Shown: piece after piece, positions 1 to 12,479 of the stretch | How the letters are laid out: the number at the start of each line of letters is the position of its first letter | How positions within the stretch are numbered: position 1 is the stretch's first letter | From: Lepidostoma basale | Taxonomy: Eukaryota; Arthropoda; Insecta; Trichoptera; Lepidostomatidae | NCBI GenBank assembly: GCA_022606425.2 | Contig: JAHDVF020000853.1 | Span: forward strand, 310,001 to 374,000 | DNA: 64,000 nt | Direction: 5' to 3' | Position numbers and translations under genes: made by a program | Notes under the pieces: model-generated | Databases searched by the model: none | What the model was told of the DNA's origin: nothing | What the model saw: the letters and a program-made list of their open reading frames with translations, nothing else

Positions 1-1584
1 AATAATTAGTTCAAAAATCTTACTCGTTAAGCGAAACAATGTTTCCCATATAAATCAATATAAAATAAAATACGCATTTATTTTTATTTTTAACGTTTAT
101 TAAAATAAAATTACATACTTTTAAATTATTAAGGGGCGTAACAATCTGGATTGCGATATTGATTTGCAAAAACAATAAAAAAACCTTTAAATAACTAGTT
201 CATTATTTATAAATTTATGACTAATAATTCATTGTTTTTTTTTACTAGAAAGCTATCTAGAGATGTTTGTTTTTGCCTACGCTTCATAATTTGGTGACAT
301 AGCATTATCATTGAATACATTTCGCCTCTTTGCGAGAATAACGTGACATTTCGAAAATCAAATCTGCCGGGTTCAACATTAATTTCTACAAAAACATGGT
401 ATTTTTAAAGTGAAAAACAGAGAATTGATGAGGGAAAGAGACAACACATCAGTGGTATATTGTGTTGTCACGTTGTCTCTTTCAGACAGGTATGTTGTTT
501 CATTTTTAAATTTTAATTTTTTTCGAGATAACATGTTATTGATGAGATGCTTCTCATTGTACGATCCATTCGTTATGCGAAATATTGCTTCTTAAGGGAG
601 CTTTTTTTAACAATCCGTTTTGCTCGTTATGAGAGGTTCCACTGTATGAGCTTTAGAAAATCTGATTTGAAATGGTACCTTTGAACTTGAAGGTTCCTGT
701 AGCCATACTTTGTTTCCCTGTGTTCTTTTCACCCCTCTGGCAATATTGCACATTTAGCTTCCTCCCCTATTTCAAAAGGCGATAAACTCGCCGACTCATT
801 GAGGTTGACCCCCTCCGTTGACACTGTTGACAAATTGATATTCTTATTTTAAATACAATAACGCCATACTTTGAGGGAGAGTCACAAGTTGCCATTTTAA
901 TTATAGTCGTCTTTCAAGCGCACATGGCTAGAATCTATATCACAATATACTATTTTCATTTGAAGGTGCTCTCGCGTGTACGGAAGTAATACAATGAACG
1001 AAAATAAAACTGCTCTACATTTAGAAATAAAATGTGGCGTCCGAAAATATTACCAACTATTCTTAACAGAACATTTCAATTGATCTAAATGAAGTCGTTG
1101 GCCAATTAGTGGACATTTCATGAATTTACGATTTCTTTAACGATGGTGTAAAACTCTATACGTTATTTATGGTAAAGGGTAATCTGGAAAGGACTGATAG
1201 AATAGATTACCAGGTCTGGATAATTATATAATAGTTTTTTTTACAAATCACCACTATTTAGTTTTTATAGGTCACGTGATTATATCTCTACGCAATTGGG
1301 GCCATATAAGGGAAGCGGTTGAAAAACATTATCTCAAGAGACGAACCGTGTTTTAGAAGGAATGTGTTTACAAAAGAGATGTCTAAAATTAGATGAACAG
1401 AAACGAAAGTCGAGCGAGTTTGTATGAGCTGTTTGTCCAGTGGAAACGCAAGGAAGGAGAATCGGGAATTGAACGGATCTTCAAATGGGTCAAGTCAAAA
1501 TCGAATACAAAATTTGACAGTTCATTTATATGTCATTCAAAATTTATAATCTTAGCGATATCATTAAAAAAATATCTATTTGGA
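1..1584. other. AT-rich intergenic sequence, nothing recognised
   Basis: The stretch is AT-rich and only short chance frames are present. I see no splice-bounded exon, RNA gene or repeat shared with the rest of the window. Confidence 0.5.
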
Positions 1585-2107
1585 CATTATTATTATTATT
1601 CTGATGACTTGTATTTTAAGTACGCCGTTTTGTAAAATCAATTACTCCAAGGGCGCACTAGGAAATGACTGACCGAACAGTGCAGTCTTCAGAAGTTTCT
1701 TAAATTTAACGTCACAATCCTCATACTTAATACTAACATGGAGGCTATTCCACGCCAACGGACCCGCAACGCTGAAAGCACGATCATAGAAACATGCTTT
1801 ATTGTCTCTGACTGGAATCGCTATGTTGTTTGCACTTGTTTCTACTGATCGGAGTGAACGTTGCCTTTCCGTTGGCATGGGTGTCGCGCAGAGGTCCGAT
1901 ATACGTTGGCGCTCTCTGGTGTCGAGCCTTAAACACTGTCAAACACAATTTATATTTTACTCGCTCTCGGATTTTAAGCCAGTGAAGGTCCTTTAGGAGC
2001 GGTGTGATATGATAGTATTTTTGTTGCCCCATAATCAATCGGGCAGCAGCATTGAATACGCTTTGTATTCTGCTTAATTGATTATTTGGCAATCCAGCGT
2101 ACATTCA
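1585..2107 (-). pseudogene. L2/CR1-like non-LTR retrotransposon, 3' end
   Basis: Two overlapping minus-strand frames give the C-terminal tail of a reverse transcriptase of the L2/CR1 type. The upper frame has the run 'LSRIQSVFNAAARLI', then 'HITPLLKDLHWLKI' and 'YKLCLTVFKA'. The lower frame has 'RAFSVAGPLAWNSLH' and 'FKKLLKTALF'. These are the usual closing motifs of that clade. A frameshift separates the two halves near 1800-1880, so the copy is dead. The 3' end is marked by an (AAT)n tail at 1585-1600. The last 95 bp recur at 44584-44682, which confirms the 3' end. The 5' part including the catalytic RT motifs is missing. Confidence 0.85.
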
Positions 2108-2555
2108 TTTGTGTCGTGGGATGAATGCCTGAACCGCAAGATTAAAAGTCCAGGGTTCTGATGAATGGTTGACTGCCTAGTATTATGATGAGATCTATTT
2201 TCAATATATTGTGATGATTGTTTATTCAAGGTGTTATAGAGTCTATTTACATTACCTTTAAATGGGGCACGGATTGTTCACACAGGCTTGTATTAACTTT
2301 CTTTATTAACTTGTGATTGGGGCACCAATTACTGACAACGCTTATGGTAAAGTTCCCATTGCCCTACTTTAAGAAACCTCTCTCCGACACGTTCTGCTTA
2401 CAAAATATAATAAACTACACCTAAAGGATTACCACATTGTAGTTTCCCATGTTTATGTCGCATATCAGCAGTCGTGGAATTTAAAATTATGATACATGCA
2501 GTTTAACATATGAATGATCGAGCATACAGTGTTGATTAACAATTTTTGAGGATTT

Positions 2556-2745
2556 TAAAGGATTAACTGTATCTCAACTGTATCTCAGCTTATTTTTTTG
2601 GAAACAGAATATGGTGGCCGAGGTATTTACAGGACTTATGACCTGTCATTGGTTGGGTTATGCAATCGCTTTATGTTAACAACATTCCCCATTCCGCCCT
2701 TCTTACGACCACCACGTCTGACAAATTTTTGAAAGATGTATATAC
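2556..2745 (+). repeat. Interspersed repeat K, copy 1
   Basis: This segment (GGAAACAGAATATGG, then TTTACAGGACTTATGACCTG, then GTTAACAACATTCCCC) recurs at 35617-35800 with scattered differences. It contains the imperfect palindrome ACAGGACTTATGACCTGT. The class is not recognised. Confidence 0.65.
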
Positions 2746-4516
2746 CTATGCTACTATGTTGAGACACACTTCACATTTTTTAGGTCAATCTACACTAGCG
2801 CCATCTATTAAGAATATATAATATGTAAAATGATTAACCCGCATCGCGTAAAATCCAGTATTTGTCTACAAGTATTTGTATACATACAAAAACAAATTTT
2901 TGAGGATGTTTACATTAATTGTCGAAATGCGAAGGAGGACGAAGAAATGTATCTACAGATTCATTCATGAAAGTTTTCATTTGACTATTTGTTCTAATTT
3001 AAGAGTTTATTCGTCTCGGAATCGGTTCATGTCACTATTGGAGTCATTTTAAGAGTCGACCCAGGTCCAGGAAAGGAGTGCTTCTCTTTCACTTGGTTCG
3101 TCAATGTTGAATCGTATTAAACTCTTATTGACACGCCCGGGTTCGTACTTCGCACTTGACCACAGACTTGGCGATTGCAGAAATCGCGCTGTGAACAATT
3201 TACGACTGGGATATCCCACATACTTACATCCGCGAGGATATTTGTGATTATGAGGCGTGATGCAGTCATCCTCTCTGTTGTGGTTTAACCAAGTACTTCA
3301 TTTACATACATAAGTGTATATTCGTACGTCTCAATGATTGCTTATGTAAAGGATTTTAGCAGAGAGTTGTATTAAACTCCCTGTTACAATCCAGCATTCG
3401 GTTTTCCAAACACACGTTGTATCTCTGATTTTTAAATGAAAGGGTGTGTTTATTGCGTTTTTTATATTTGCCAACGGTTTGACATTTGCGTAATGGACTT
3501 GTTAAAACCAACTGTTTGACATTAGCAAACAGGAAAGACCAAAACTGTTGACGTTTGTATGGCAGACGAAACAAGTGTTTTTTTAATTCGAATAAACTTT
3601 TTCTTTACCCTCACGACCGCAGTACACATGGAGTTAAAACGCTAATTCTAACGAGTTCAAGAAAAACTTTCGTTAGCTGGCATACTAAAAACAAAATTAA
3701 CAAAATATGAGATATTTATTGTTTCTGGAACAATGAGGTAAAACTGATGACCGAACCGTCTTATTGATCTTTCCTTATTTTACTACTTTATACTCTTCAT
3801 TATCACATTATCACATTTCTATACACTCTTCTGTTTAGTAATCTAATTTATACTATTCTTTATTTGCCAGTTGCAAGCTTTATGTCCGTACATCAGAATT
3901 TGATTTCCTTCAATTGATTTATTGGTTTTAACGGGTGATCCATATGTAAAGTTCCATTTACGAGCTTTCAACTATAGAGCCATATTGTGGTATTGAATCT
4001 AAGCCGAGGCGAAGTCCGTTATAAAGTAAGACGTTCAAGGCGAGAGGTCACCTTGTCAGCCGGGATTATAGTCTAGCCAGAGATCATACACTGAACGCGA
4101 CGCGACGTTGTGGAAGTTATGAAGAGGAAAACCCCGTGAAAGTGCCGTGAACGTCAGAGACAAACTGAAAACAACATGGGCGTGCTTGTTTAGTGAGCCG
4201 ATTAAGTTATTTAATCAAAGAAATTAAGAACATGTTGATGATAATTCGAAAAATAATATTTAATTATATTGTGTAAACATGAGTGAAAATACACTGTTAC
4301 AAAAAAAGAACTTTTATATAATGAACAAAACATATTTCTTGTAACAACTAACAAACACATTTTTTCCGAAGTGGTAGAGCGAAGGGATGAAGTGCCACAT
4401 AATTCTGTACAACATACACATTCGTACAATTCTTCACAACACTTTTGGTGTCAGGAATCCATTTTTTGAAACTGCACAAAGTATTGATGAAAGAAATATA
4501 AAAATTGATTAATATT
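2746..4516. other. Intergenic, nothing recognised
   Basis: This is AT-rich sequence with no supported exon. A GC-richer patch near 4010-4160 holds no motif I can name. Confidence 0.45.
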
Positions 4517-5480
4517 AGTGATGAAACGGATAGCGATTTGACCGGATACCGGATATACGACTGGCTCACAAGCCGGATATCCGGCATCAATATCACTAAA
4601 AAAAATTGTACCTGATGTTTGCGACCGAATTCACGCAAAAATTGCAGTACTTAATCAACAGATCTCGCGATTATACCAGTTCTGGTATCTCTTGGATTTC
4701 GGAGTTGCTGCGTTAAAGAAGTATTTGGACAAGAATGAAATAGCACAAGAACCTCGTTGAGAGCTTAAATAGAACGTCGTTTCAGCATCTTAGAGCAAGA
4801 TCAAAATTATTTGATTGAAACCTTCCAGGATCCGAGGTTTAAGACAAATTACTATGGGCATTTAAAGCTGAAAGAGCTCGGCAGAAAAAAAAAGTTCTAG
4901 TACTTAAAAATGTCCTGTGATGATTCTTCTAGCAGTGGGCATGACTCGCCATCTTCATCGTCTGTCATTTAATATTATTTGAGAACTGTACGTCTCGATC
5001 GTAGTTCCGATGCTTACCTTTCGTGGTCAGTCAATGCGAAACAATATCCAAACATGACCAAGTTTGCAAGAATTTACCTTTCAGCTTCATGCAGAAGCGT
5101 GATGGGTTGTTTTTTGAATTCGGCCTTGTCAATGAAAACAGCGCAATCCCAGTTTGCCTACAAACGTAGATTACCTACATTGTGTTCATTCATAGCAATT
5201 TACCTTTAGTTAGCTTTGAATATTAATGAACAGTTTTGTACATTTGTAGCTATGTGTTTGCAATAAATTAACATTTTCAATTTATCGGCTATTTTCATTT
5301 GTTTGGCAAGTAATTTATTATTGATTATTAATCATACTTATCGAATATCATGTAGAAAGTAGCATAATTAGCATTCATTTAATCCAAAAATTATATATTT
5401 TTACAATCCGGTATCCGACCGGATAGTAAAACGAGGCCGGACAGGCTGGATACTGGATATTTACGGGATAGATAGACATC
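4517..5480 (+). pseudogene. hAT-family transposon relic
   Basis: The + strand between about 4690 and 5240 encodes a broken hAT transposase C-terminus. Visible pieces are 'ETFQDPRFKTNYY' (the LLDPRFK motif), then 'NAKQYPNMTKFARIYLSAS', the start of the hAT dimerisation region. After a frameshift come pieces resembling 'FI..NLPLVSFEY'. Several stops and at least one frameshift disable it, and the DDE core is absent. Both ends carry inverted copies of an ACCGGATACCGGATAT-like motif (left 4543-4600, right 5405-5470), which I take as subterminal inverted repeats. The exact ends and target duplication are not certain. Confidence 0.7.
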
Positions 5481-5517
5481 TCCAAAAGATTGATATCCCG
5501 AATAGATATCTCCGACC

Positions 5518-5825
5518 TTGTTTTACCTACCGGCCACCAGAACCAATCTGCCTCTGGTGACACCGGTGGGAAGAGCAATTAGACTATTGAACGCGGTCTC
5601 CTCGGAGATCGACGTCTTTCATATTAGTGAAGGTACGTTCAGGGGACAAATACCCTCGACATTAGAAAGTATCTTGTCTTCCTTATGTCGAACCATCTCT
5701 AATACGTTCCTGGTATTATGATGTATTTGTATAATATTTTACCTGTACTCAATAGATGCCTTAAACATTTATGCTGTTTGTACTGTCTTTTGAGCAAATA
5801 AACTAATTTGATTCTGAAAAAGTGT
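5518..5825 (+). pseudogene. LINE family E, 3' end copy (sense)
   Basis: The plus-strand frame gives 'LPATRTNLPLVTPVGRAI' then 'RLLNAVSSEIDVFHIS' and 'FRGQI', the C-terminus of a non-LTR reverse transcriptase protein. The same tail occurs in antisense at 6715-7090 and 20640-20880. The 20640 copy continues into a clear RT domain, which identifies the family. An AATAAA lies near the 3' end at about 5800. Confidence 0.75.
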
Positions 5826-6714
5826 TACTTAAGTTAAAAGAGTTTTCAAGATTATATAATATTAAACGAGTAGATGATATTGATGATGTCCGTTGATCGT
5901 AATGAATAACCATCACTAATCAAATTGACGTTTATGCGCATTCGAGAATTTCTCTATTTTATCCATCACGCAACGAGCTTATCCAAATTCTTAACTCGTA
6001 CATTACTTAACTTTTACAATAGACAAACATCCAATGGCGGTGATGTTTATACGTGAAAGCTCTGAATGCCGCGGGACAGCTTTAGATATTTGGATACTGC
6101 GGGTAATAAAATGTATTTCGATGTAAGCCGTGATGTCATAAGTCTCTCACGAGTCGAACTGGGATTCTAGCACTATGACATGCTACTTGCGACGGTGCCA
6201 ACGCCGCCAGATAAAAAATTGCCAATCGAGGGGCAAAAATATATAAGTATATCTTTTGTATATCTTCTGAATCCCCGAAAATTAAAACATATGTAATTTA
6301 AGTAACGTTTTTAAAGACGTTTATTATTAAAAATATCTCGATCAACAGAAGAGAAAGGAAATATTCTCGATATGTACCGCTAGCATTACATCGTAAGTTT
6401 TCAAACTTCTGTAAGAAGCTGGAAAGCTTTATCTGTTTATTGTGAACTTTGTATTCGTATTTAACATATTTTAAATAGTTTCTGTTAGATTGGCTGTGGT
6501 ATCTGCAGTCTAACTGAGATCCCTTGCCCTTCTATAAAGGCATGAAAACTGCTTTTCTCCAGATAAGCAGGGTACCATATATCCCTCATCCATACATTAG
6601 TTGAGAAGTTTGTACATGGAACAACCACTTGATTACCACTATTGATGGATTTTGTACTATTATATTATATAATAAGTATATTGATTATATAATATCGAAT
6701 CAAATCAATTTATT
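5826..6714. other. Intergenic, nothing recognised
   Basis: This is AT-rich sequence with no supported gene and no repeat shared within the window. Confidence 0.45.
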
Positions 6715-7095
6715 TCTCAAAGATATTTGAAACAAATATTGAAGTTTAAGGCATCTTTTGAGAACAGTTAAAATATAACAATTGTGAAATAACCGGTAAA
6801 ACATCATTATATATTATAATATTATTTAATATCAGGAACGCCTGAGAAATGGTTCGACTTTAGGAATACAAGATACCATCCAAAGTGAAGAGTATTGAGA
6901 CGACTTCTGACTTCTAACTAATATGAAAGACGTATATCTCCAAAGCAATCATGTTCGACAGTTTGATTGCTCTCCCCACACCGGCGTCACCAAAGGTAGG
7001 TTGGTTCAGCATTTTGGGAGATAAAACAGTCTGTACTGGCGCTGTCGAAGATAACCATCCGGAACATAATGGTAGATAAGATAAGATGATTTCCA
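6715..7095 (-). pseudogene. LINE family E, 3' end copy (antisense)
   Basis: On the minus strand this reads 'AGVGRAIKLSNMIALEI' then 'YVFHIS', homologous to the E copies at 5518 and 20640. It is a 5'-truncated, frame-damaged fragment that includes the AT-rich 3' untranslated part at its low-coordinate end. Confidence 0.7.
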
Positions 7096-7244
7096 TCTGA
7101 ACAAGCTTAATTTAAAAAAAAATGGCCGGAGCATCCTTTCGGTGGAGATGAGACCAAAATCACTATTATTGATATTTTTAAGTCTTCAATATTAAATATT
7201 TTTAAGTCCGTTGGTAAGAGAGTTTGGAGCAGCATTTTAACTAA

Positions 7245-7708
7245 TTGACTAACTAACCATCACGCCGTTTCCCCGGAGGGGTAGACAGAGAGGATGGATT
7301 GCCAAATTGTTCTATCATGGCATAATTCTCGCGCCTATTCTACATTCACACATCGTGACATGACGCTCGTCGATTGTTCCTACTTCGAACATGGCCGTCT
7401 TTCAGTTATTGATTAATTTGGTCCATGTCTTACTTGACCTTCCTCGACTTCTTTTCCCATTCACGCTACTTGTACATATCTTAACCATTCTTTCTTCATC
7501 CATTTGTTCCATATGTCCAAACCATCTAAGTGACCCTGTCTTAATTTTATTTATTACGCATTCATCCGCCTTACATTCCTTTCTTACTTCATCATTAGAT
7601 ATTCTATCATACATTGTTTTTCCGCACGTTCTTCTTAGTGACCTCATTTCTACGGCATTTATCCTACTTTCATCCTTCTTCTGCCAAGTTCAAGCTTCAA
7701 TTCTAATT
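7245..7708 (-). pseudogene. LINE family R copy 1 (diverged)
   Basis: The minus strand encodes 'MRSLRRTCGKTMYDRIS' followed by 'SLRWFGHMEQMDEERM', the C-terminal tail typical of non-LTR retrotransposon proteins. It is more diverged from the other R copies than they are from one another. The 3' end has the loop variant CCCCTCCGGGG and then GATGGTTAGTTAGTC, so the terminal hairpin and TTAG tail are recognisable. Confidence 0.8.
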
Positions 7709-8059
7709 GTGGTTCAATCCGAAAAGTAACTTGCGGATTCTGCTCATATTTTCAAAAGCCAAAAGTTGATATTATTACCAATAACAGTTTTAATGTATTT
7801 TCAAACAATAAGCAGTTGGTATTAATAAGTGCTGGGCACATCCTGACTAGAACATCACGCCGTGAAGGAATGTTTCGCTGGCGATATGAATCTTAATGAG
7901 TGCGGGTACCTTGGGTTCCTCAAGGAAGAAATCACTTGACTTTACGGTATACAGTGTTTTAATCGATATGCAAATATTATTTCAAACCTCAATCTGGTGT
8001 ACAGAAAATATTTAACTATTTTAGAAATCTAAAAACACGATATACCAGTAATTGTTTCA

Positions 8060-8393
8060 ATCGCAAAAATAAAGTCTATTAAATATTTTAGGTGGTTTAT
8101 TGATTTTTCTTGAAAAAGCAATTAAGGGTGTGATTAATATTCATAATAATACTACACAATAAAATTCCAAGGAATTCGTAGTTTTTATTTAATTATTTCA
8201 AATATCTAGTATCTCAGCCGGAAGTTTAAGATTTTCTGGAAAATTTGTATTCTTACTGGAATATTTAAACAAAACCACTTCCACCCGTTAAAATTAATTA
8301 TTTTTCCTAATTTCGACAAAGTAGTAATTTTCCAATCACCAAGCATTTGATGAGTTAATGCCGTAAACTCAGCCTACTTAGACCCAGGAACCT
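8060..8393 (+). repeat. Fold-back family J, single arm
   Basis: This segment matches the right arm of the large inverted repeat at 42409-44058, read on the opposite strand. The match runs from AAATAAAGTCTATTAAA through GTTAAAATTAATTA to GACCCAGGAACC. It is a single arm without its partner. Confidence 0.65.
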
Positions 8394-8512
8394 TGGACTT
8401 GGACTTGGATCTTCTGGCTTACAGAGGTAAAGCTCTAATGGCTATTCCTCTTACGTCTGTAGGAAACATTGTTGGAATGCGATTTCGTAGTTGTTTTATG
8501 ATGGGGCTAATC
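8388..8512 (+). repeat. Interspersed repeat F, copy 1 (short)
   Basis: TTGGACTTGGATCTTCTGGC, then GGCTATTCCTCTTACG and GTAGGAAACATTGTTGGAAT, are shared with copies at 19112-19315 and 47015-47205. All three are in the same orientation. The class is not recognised. Confidence 0.7.
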
Positions 8513-9035
8513 AGATAGTTTTGTATGTAATTCTTAACATTATTTTATTCTTAAAAAGTGCGTTATACTACTTTTCTGGTAGTAAAAAATATTTTTTTAT
8601 GTTGAAACGGCCGAGAGAAAATCTCTTTCGAGGCTTTATGACAGTCTTGGGAGAATGTTGGTCCCAGGAACAAAATATTATTGAGATTTACAACTCTAAA
8701 GTTGCATTGCTTTATATTTATTACATAATTTCTGAGTTAACATTAAATTATTACACATTTTAATTTTGAAAATAAATATACCTATGTTTTGAAAAAATAA
8801 TAATAACCATTATTCTGAACCAACGTAAAAAAAGCGATTAAATTTATTGTCACGATATATTAAAAGGGGAGATAAAATCGGGGTAAATCAAACACACAAA
8901 TATTTGTAATATTATTAACAAAAAATCTGTACACTTTTTCTGTTAAGTTATAATTTATTAAGTTCACATGAAGCACTCATTTTATGGTTAGACATTTTAA
9001 ATATAGATTTTAATCATGGAACTGTAATTATATTT
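8513..9035. other. AT-rich intergenic, nothing recognised
   Basis: A 90-residue open frame at 8491-8763 has no recognisable domain or splice context. I treat it as chance. Confidence 0.4.
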
Positions 9036-9080
9036 GAATCTAACTAGTTTCACTTGTACCCAAACTTCATCAGGGCAAAA
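9036..9080 (-). ncRNA. Hammerhead-ribozyme-like core (intact CUGAUGA)
   Basis: On the minus strand an intact CUGAUGA (9073-9067) is followed by a 5-bp stem II (GUUUG/CAAGU), GAAA (9051-9048) and the palindromic short stem III ACUAGU. Position 17 would be U. Stem I pairing is weak, so activity is doubtful. The order of elements is that of a type I hammerhead. Confidence 0.4.
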
Positions 9081-9282
9081 AAAAAAAATTATGTTGTCAT
9101 AAGTAGCTTGCGTTAAAATGAATATAATTACTATTCCATAGTTAAAATACAAAGTGTATATTTTATTTTGTATATATTAATGAATTTATTTGTGAAAGAT
9201 ATGCAAGGATTGATTAAACACAATAATTTAAATGAAGTTATCTTTTTTTAAATAAACAAAATTGTGACTATTAAATATTATT

Positions 9283-9500
9283 ACTGTTAAAATTTAAAAC
9301 ACTGATATAATATCACAATTTCTTTTTATTTATTTACTGAGTGACGCGACAGCTATTAGTTGGCATCATCAGGTGCTACAATGAACTAGTTTCAGTTATA
9401 ACCATAAAAAAAAGAAATTGTGATATTATATCAGTGTTTTAAATTTTAACAGCAATAATGTTAAAGTATCATAGAGTTTCGGCCAAAACAATGGACTATT
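9283..9500. repeat. Fold-back element family A, copy 1
   Basis: The arms ACTGTTAAAATTTAAAACAC and its complement (9283-9325 and 9406-9453) flank a centre with CATCATCAGG, the complement of a CUGAUGA core. A CGGCCAAAACAATGGACTAT tail follows. The GAAA part of the hammerhead-like unit is deleted in this copy. Relatives lie at 10140, 13786 and 14215. Confidence 0.75.
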
Positions 9501-10135
9501 TATTAAATATTGACAGCAAAAACGGTGAAAGTTTTGATATATTTTAATTGTACTGAGTTTCAGAAAAAATGCAACTTGTATAATAAAGAGATTTAGTTTC
9601 TTTTCTTAATTGAGGTAATCAATATAGCTTCTTACTTAGCGATTTTCTATATTGTTTTGGTGCTCCTATGCACAAGTCTAACATGAGCATCAATATTTCA
9701 TACTACATAATCATAGCACTGCTATGTATACGCGTTTGACCTATATATTACAATACATGGCAGTAAGCATGAACATTTGACTTTTGTTTTCGAACGTTTT
9801 GATTCACGGCTACCTCCAAATATTGTTACAAGGTCGCGCGCCTTCGGGGGCGGAAAAAAACCCACCCCTTCTGACGTCACGTTGTTACTACGTCAGGGGC
9901 AAAATGGCCGCAAACAGCCGAAACTTTATTATTAGCCGCTCTGCTGTGCTCTGTGAGCCGAGCCACACCTCATTCGACGATCTTCGAAATCGGATGACAT
10001 GATTTTTGGGTTTGGTATAATATTACAAATTCAGTAATATCACAAGGTTTACAAATAAACAAGTCTTTTGTAGCTTTAAGTGGAGATAATCAACACATAA
10101 ATATAGATTTGCAAAAATATTTCACTATCATCGAA
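9501..10135. other. Intergenic with a GC-rich patch
   Basis: A GC-richer patch at 9830-9990 holds a perfect TGACGTCA palindrome (9872-9879), the CRE consensus. No exon or start site could be tied to it, so a regulatory role is only possible. Confidence 0.3.
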
Positions 10136-10290
10136 TCTTGACATCGTCAACATTGGTTGATAAAACAGCTGTCGCGTAAAATAAAATACAATTATAGTGA
10201 TACAAAAAACAAAGTTTATTCAATAACAGTTTTAAAATGTTAACGTATCATAGTGTTTCGGCCAAAACAATGGACTATTTAAAATACTCG
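10136..10290 (+). repeat. Fold-back family A, single arm
   Basis: This matches the right arm of the 13786-14165 element (AACAGCTGTCGCGTAAAATA, then TTTCGGCCAAAACAATGG). The hammerhead-like core is mutated: CUUGACA replaces CUGAUGA and UAAAA replaces UGAAA. Confidence 0.7.
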
Positions 10291-10344
10291 TATTATACGT
10301 CAAGTTTTCCATATTTCACAAAATCAATGAAATACAATGACTGT

Positions 10345-10548
10345 TATTTATTGTTTCTTGAATAATAAAGTAAAATTCCATATTAAATAGAAAACCTCTG
10401 TTTTCTTGAAGTTTTATTATGGTTTATATGAATTAAATGTTTTGACTTTCTAAGGCACGCATTTGATAATGCCTGGCGAAATATGTAATTTCGATAAACT
10501 ATAATAAAACTCCTAGAAAACATACGTTTTCATTCGTATTAACGTTGA
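10345..10548. repeat. Fold-back element family D, copy 1
   Basis: Inverted arms are built from GAAGTTTTATTATGG and its complement ATAATAAAACTCC, with ATTTGATAATGCC near the centre. The same design occurs at 23893-24120, 24800-25400 and 34995-35130. One arm keeps a GAUAAUGCC...GCGAAA segment that resembles a decayed hammerhead core. Confidence 0.7.
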
Positions 10549-10974
10549 ATGTTGTTACTTTGGGATACACATAAAAATACACCATGGAAAGAGAATTTCG
10601 GGGAAACGGCGTTTATTGTTAAGACGCACTTATGATGTTTTAAGTGAATAAAGTTAAATAATGCAATACTTTATGTTGACGATGTTTAGTTTGTTCACAG
10701 AAAATCCAAAAAGAGAACATGTTATAAACTGGTAGACTAATCACTAACCAAGTGGTCGCATATTTTTACTGCAAGGCACTATTTTACCGTCGATTACTTG
10801 AAAAAGTCTCTCACGGTTTTTGATTAAAATATTGTATAACTCATGGTGCATGGAAGATTGATGAGGTTATGAAAGCATTTGTGATGTCTGAATCAATCAT
10901 TACAGCGAACTTTGATATTAAAATCCCTTATGATGGCGAAAATACATTACTATTAATTTAAATTTGTGATGTGA
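10549..10974. other. Intergenic, nothing recognised
   Basis: This is AT-rich sequence. I see no gene or shared repeat. Confidence 0.4.
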
Positions 10975-11160
10975 AAAAATCGAAAAACACTTGTACTTGT
11001 TTATACACCACTTTATATTTGTCAATACCAACCGGTTTCGCTCCCGCCGGAGCTTCTTCAGAGTTATAAAACAGATCAGTGTGTTTTGTAACCTTGACGA
11101 AGCTCCGGCGGGAGCGAAACCGGTTGGTTTTGACAAAAATAGTACTGTGTAAAAACAGAT
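10975..11160. repeat. Fold-back element family B with two head-to-head hammerhead-like units
   Basis: Each arm contains GCTCCGGCGGGAGCGAAACC, in opposite orientation. The left arm, read on the minus strand, has an intact CUGAAGA core (11061-11055), stem II GCUCC/GGAGC, GAAA and a palindromic AACCGGUU stem III. The right arm, read on the plus strand, has UUGACGA (one core change). Its stem I is very good: AACC pairs with GGUU and UUUUGU with ACAAAA. A decayed third unit is at 23735-23780. Confidence 0.7.
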
Positions 11161-11360
11161 CAAAATTACAAGTGGTGCGCCATCAAAAAGCAATAAAAAT
11201 AAATAATTATTTACGATAGAATCCACTGCTCCTGCTTCGAATCTGTTAGTCATTATGGGTCTGATGCAGGTTTATACTGTTTCCTTACTTCTTTTCTTCT
11301 ATATTTGATTTTCATTGAAGTTACTAGCTTTTATATTATTTTATATTGTCATAAGAAAGT

Positions 11361-11640
11361 ATTATGAATACAATTATGCAAGGATCGTTGCGTTGGTTTG
11401 GAGGTATGGAGCGCATGCATGTGAAAGGATTGTGAAGTAGAGGAAAATCGAGGAAAACAAGACATGACCAAATTAATCAAATATTTAAGGTCGGCCATGT
11501 TAGAATTCAGAAGAACCGACGTACGTGTATGACTCGCGGTATGAATGTGGAGAAATCTAGAGAGGTGTGATGGAGTAGTGTAGCGTTACATTTTTTCCTA
11601 CCTACCCTTTGGGGGAAACGGCGTGATGGTTTATTGTTGT
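11361..11640 (+). pseudogene. LINE family R copy 2 (decayed)
   Basis: The DNA matches the R consensus from TGCAAGGATCGTTGCGTTGG through GACATGACCAAATTAATCAA to the 3' end CTTTGGGGGAAACGGCGTGA. The TTAG tail is eroded. Reading frames are broken throughout. Confidence 0.75.
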
Positions 11641-12479
11641 TTATGTTCTATTGTCATTTTATTTTTGTTAATTCTTCGGTTGCGGCCAAAATGTTTATTG
11701 TACATTTAGTAATGTCAAATTAAAATATAGTAAACAACTGTGCGGTACGCGAGTGCTAGGCGGATAGCAAAAAACAGCAATATTTCGCGCCGTGCCACAG
11801 ACGGCGTCTAGATTCCCCAAACACTCCACAAGGTTACGTTTTATTGATTTTCCCAACTATTGCATTGTTCGCAGGCCTCCGCTCCGCTACGAACACCGCT
11901 CAGAACATCGGCAGGGGAGTCCGCTCTGAAACAATCAAAATAGTCTTACAGCTCCTATAATAATACCAGGAGCTGTGAAACGAGGGAGCATTGCTTTGAC
12001 TATAAGATTAAGCAGGTACACGTACTGTGTAGACATGCGTATTACTAATATTCACGCGTAACATAGAAAAATATACACCTTTTTCTTCAACTTGTTTATT
12101 TTTTTCTTAGGAGTCTGTTCTTACAGGATTCTCATCTTGTGATTCTGAACTCCAGCTATCTAGCTATCTCTCCATCGTTTTGGGGGTCTCCCTGGTACAC
12201 GCCACCTTCTCGTATTCCACGTAGAGCAATGTATTGTATTTTTATAATAATTTGTGTTTATTATCTTTTTATAATGATGTATATATTCGTGAGATCCAGT
12301 ATTGTGAGTTGTGGTGAATCTTATTGATATATTCAATTCAAACAACATTTTTAAACGATTTAATTTTATTTGAACTTTAAAGACAACGGACGATGGCAGT
12401 ATTGTTATTCAATCCAGCCGGGAATGAATTAACTATTGTGGAATCAGACACATTTATGTGTTTAAAATTGGCTATAGTT
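11641..12479. other. Intergenic with a tiny LINE-like fragment
   Basis: Minus-strand sequence at 12145-12225 reads 'RRWRVPGRPPKRWRDS', the GRPPKRW motif seen near the C-terminus of many non-LTR retrotransposon proteins. Nothing else is recognised. Confidence 0.35.

Noticed and set aside
1599..1612. CTGATGA at the L2-like LINE 3' end (also at 44593) as a hammerhead core
   Set aside because: No stem II/GAAA arrangement follows; it is part of the LINE 3' end next to the AAT tail.
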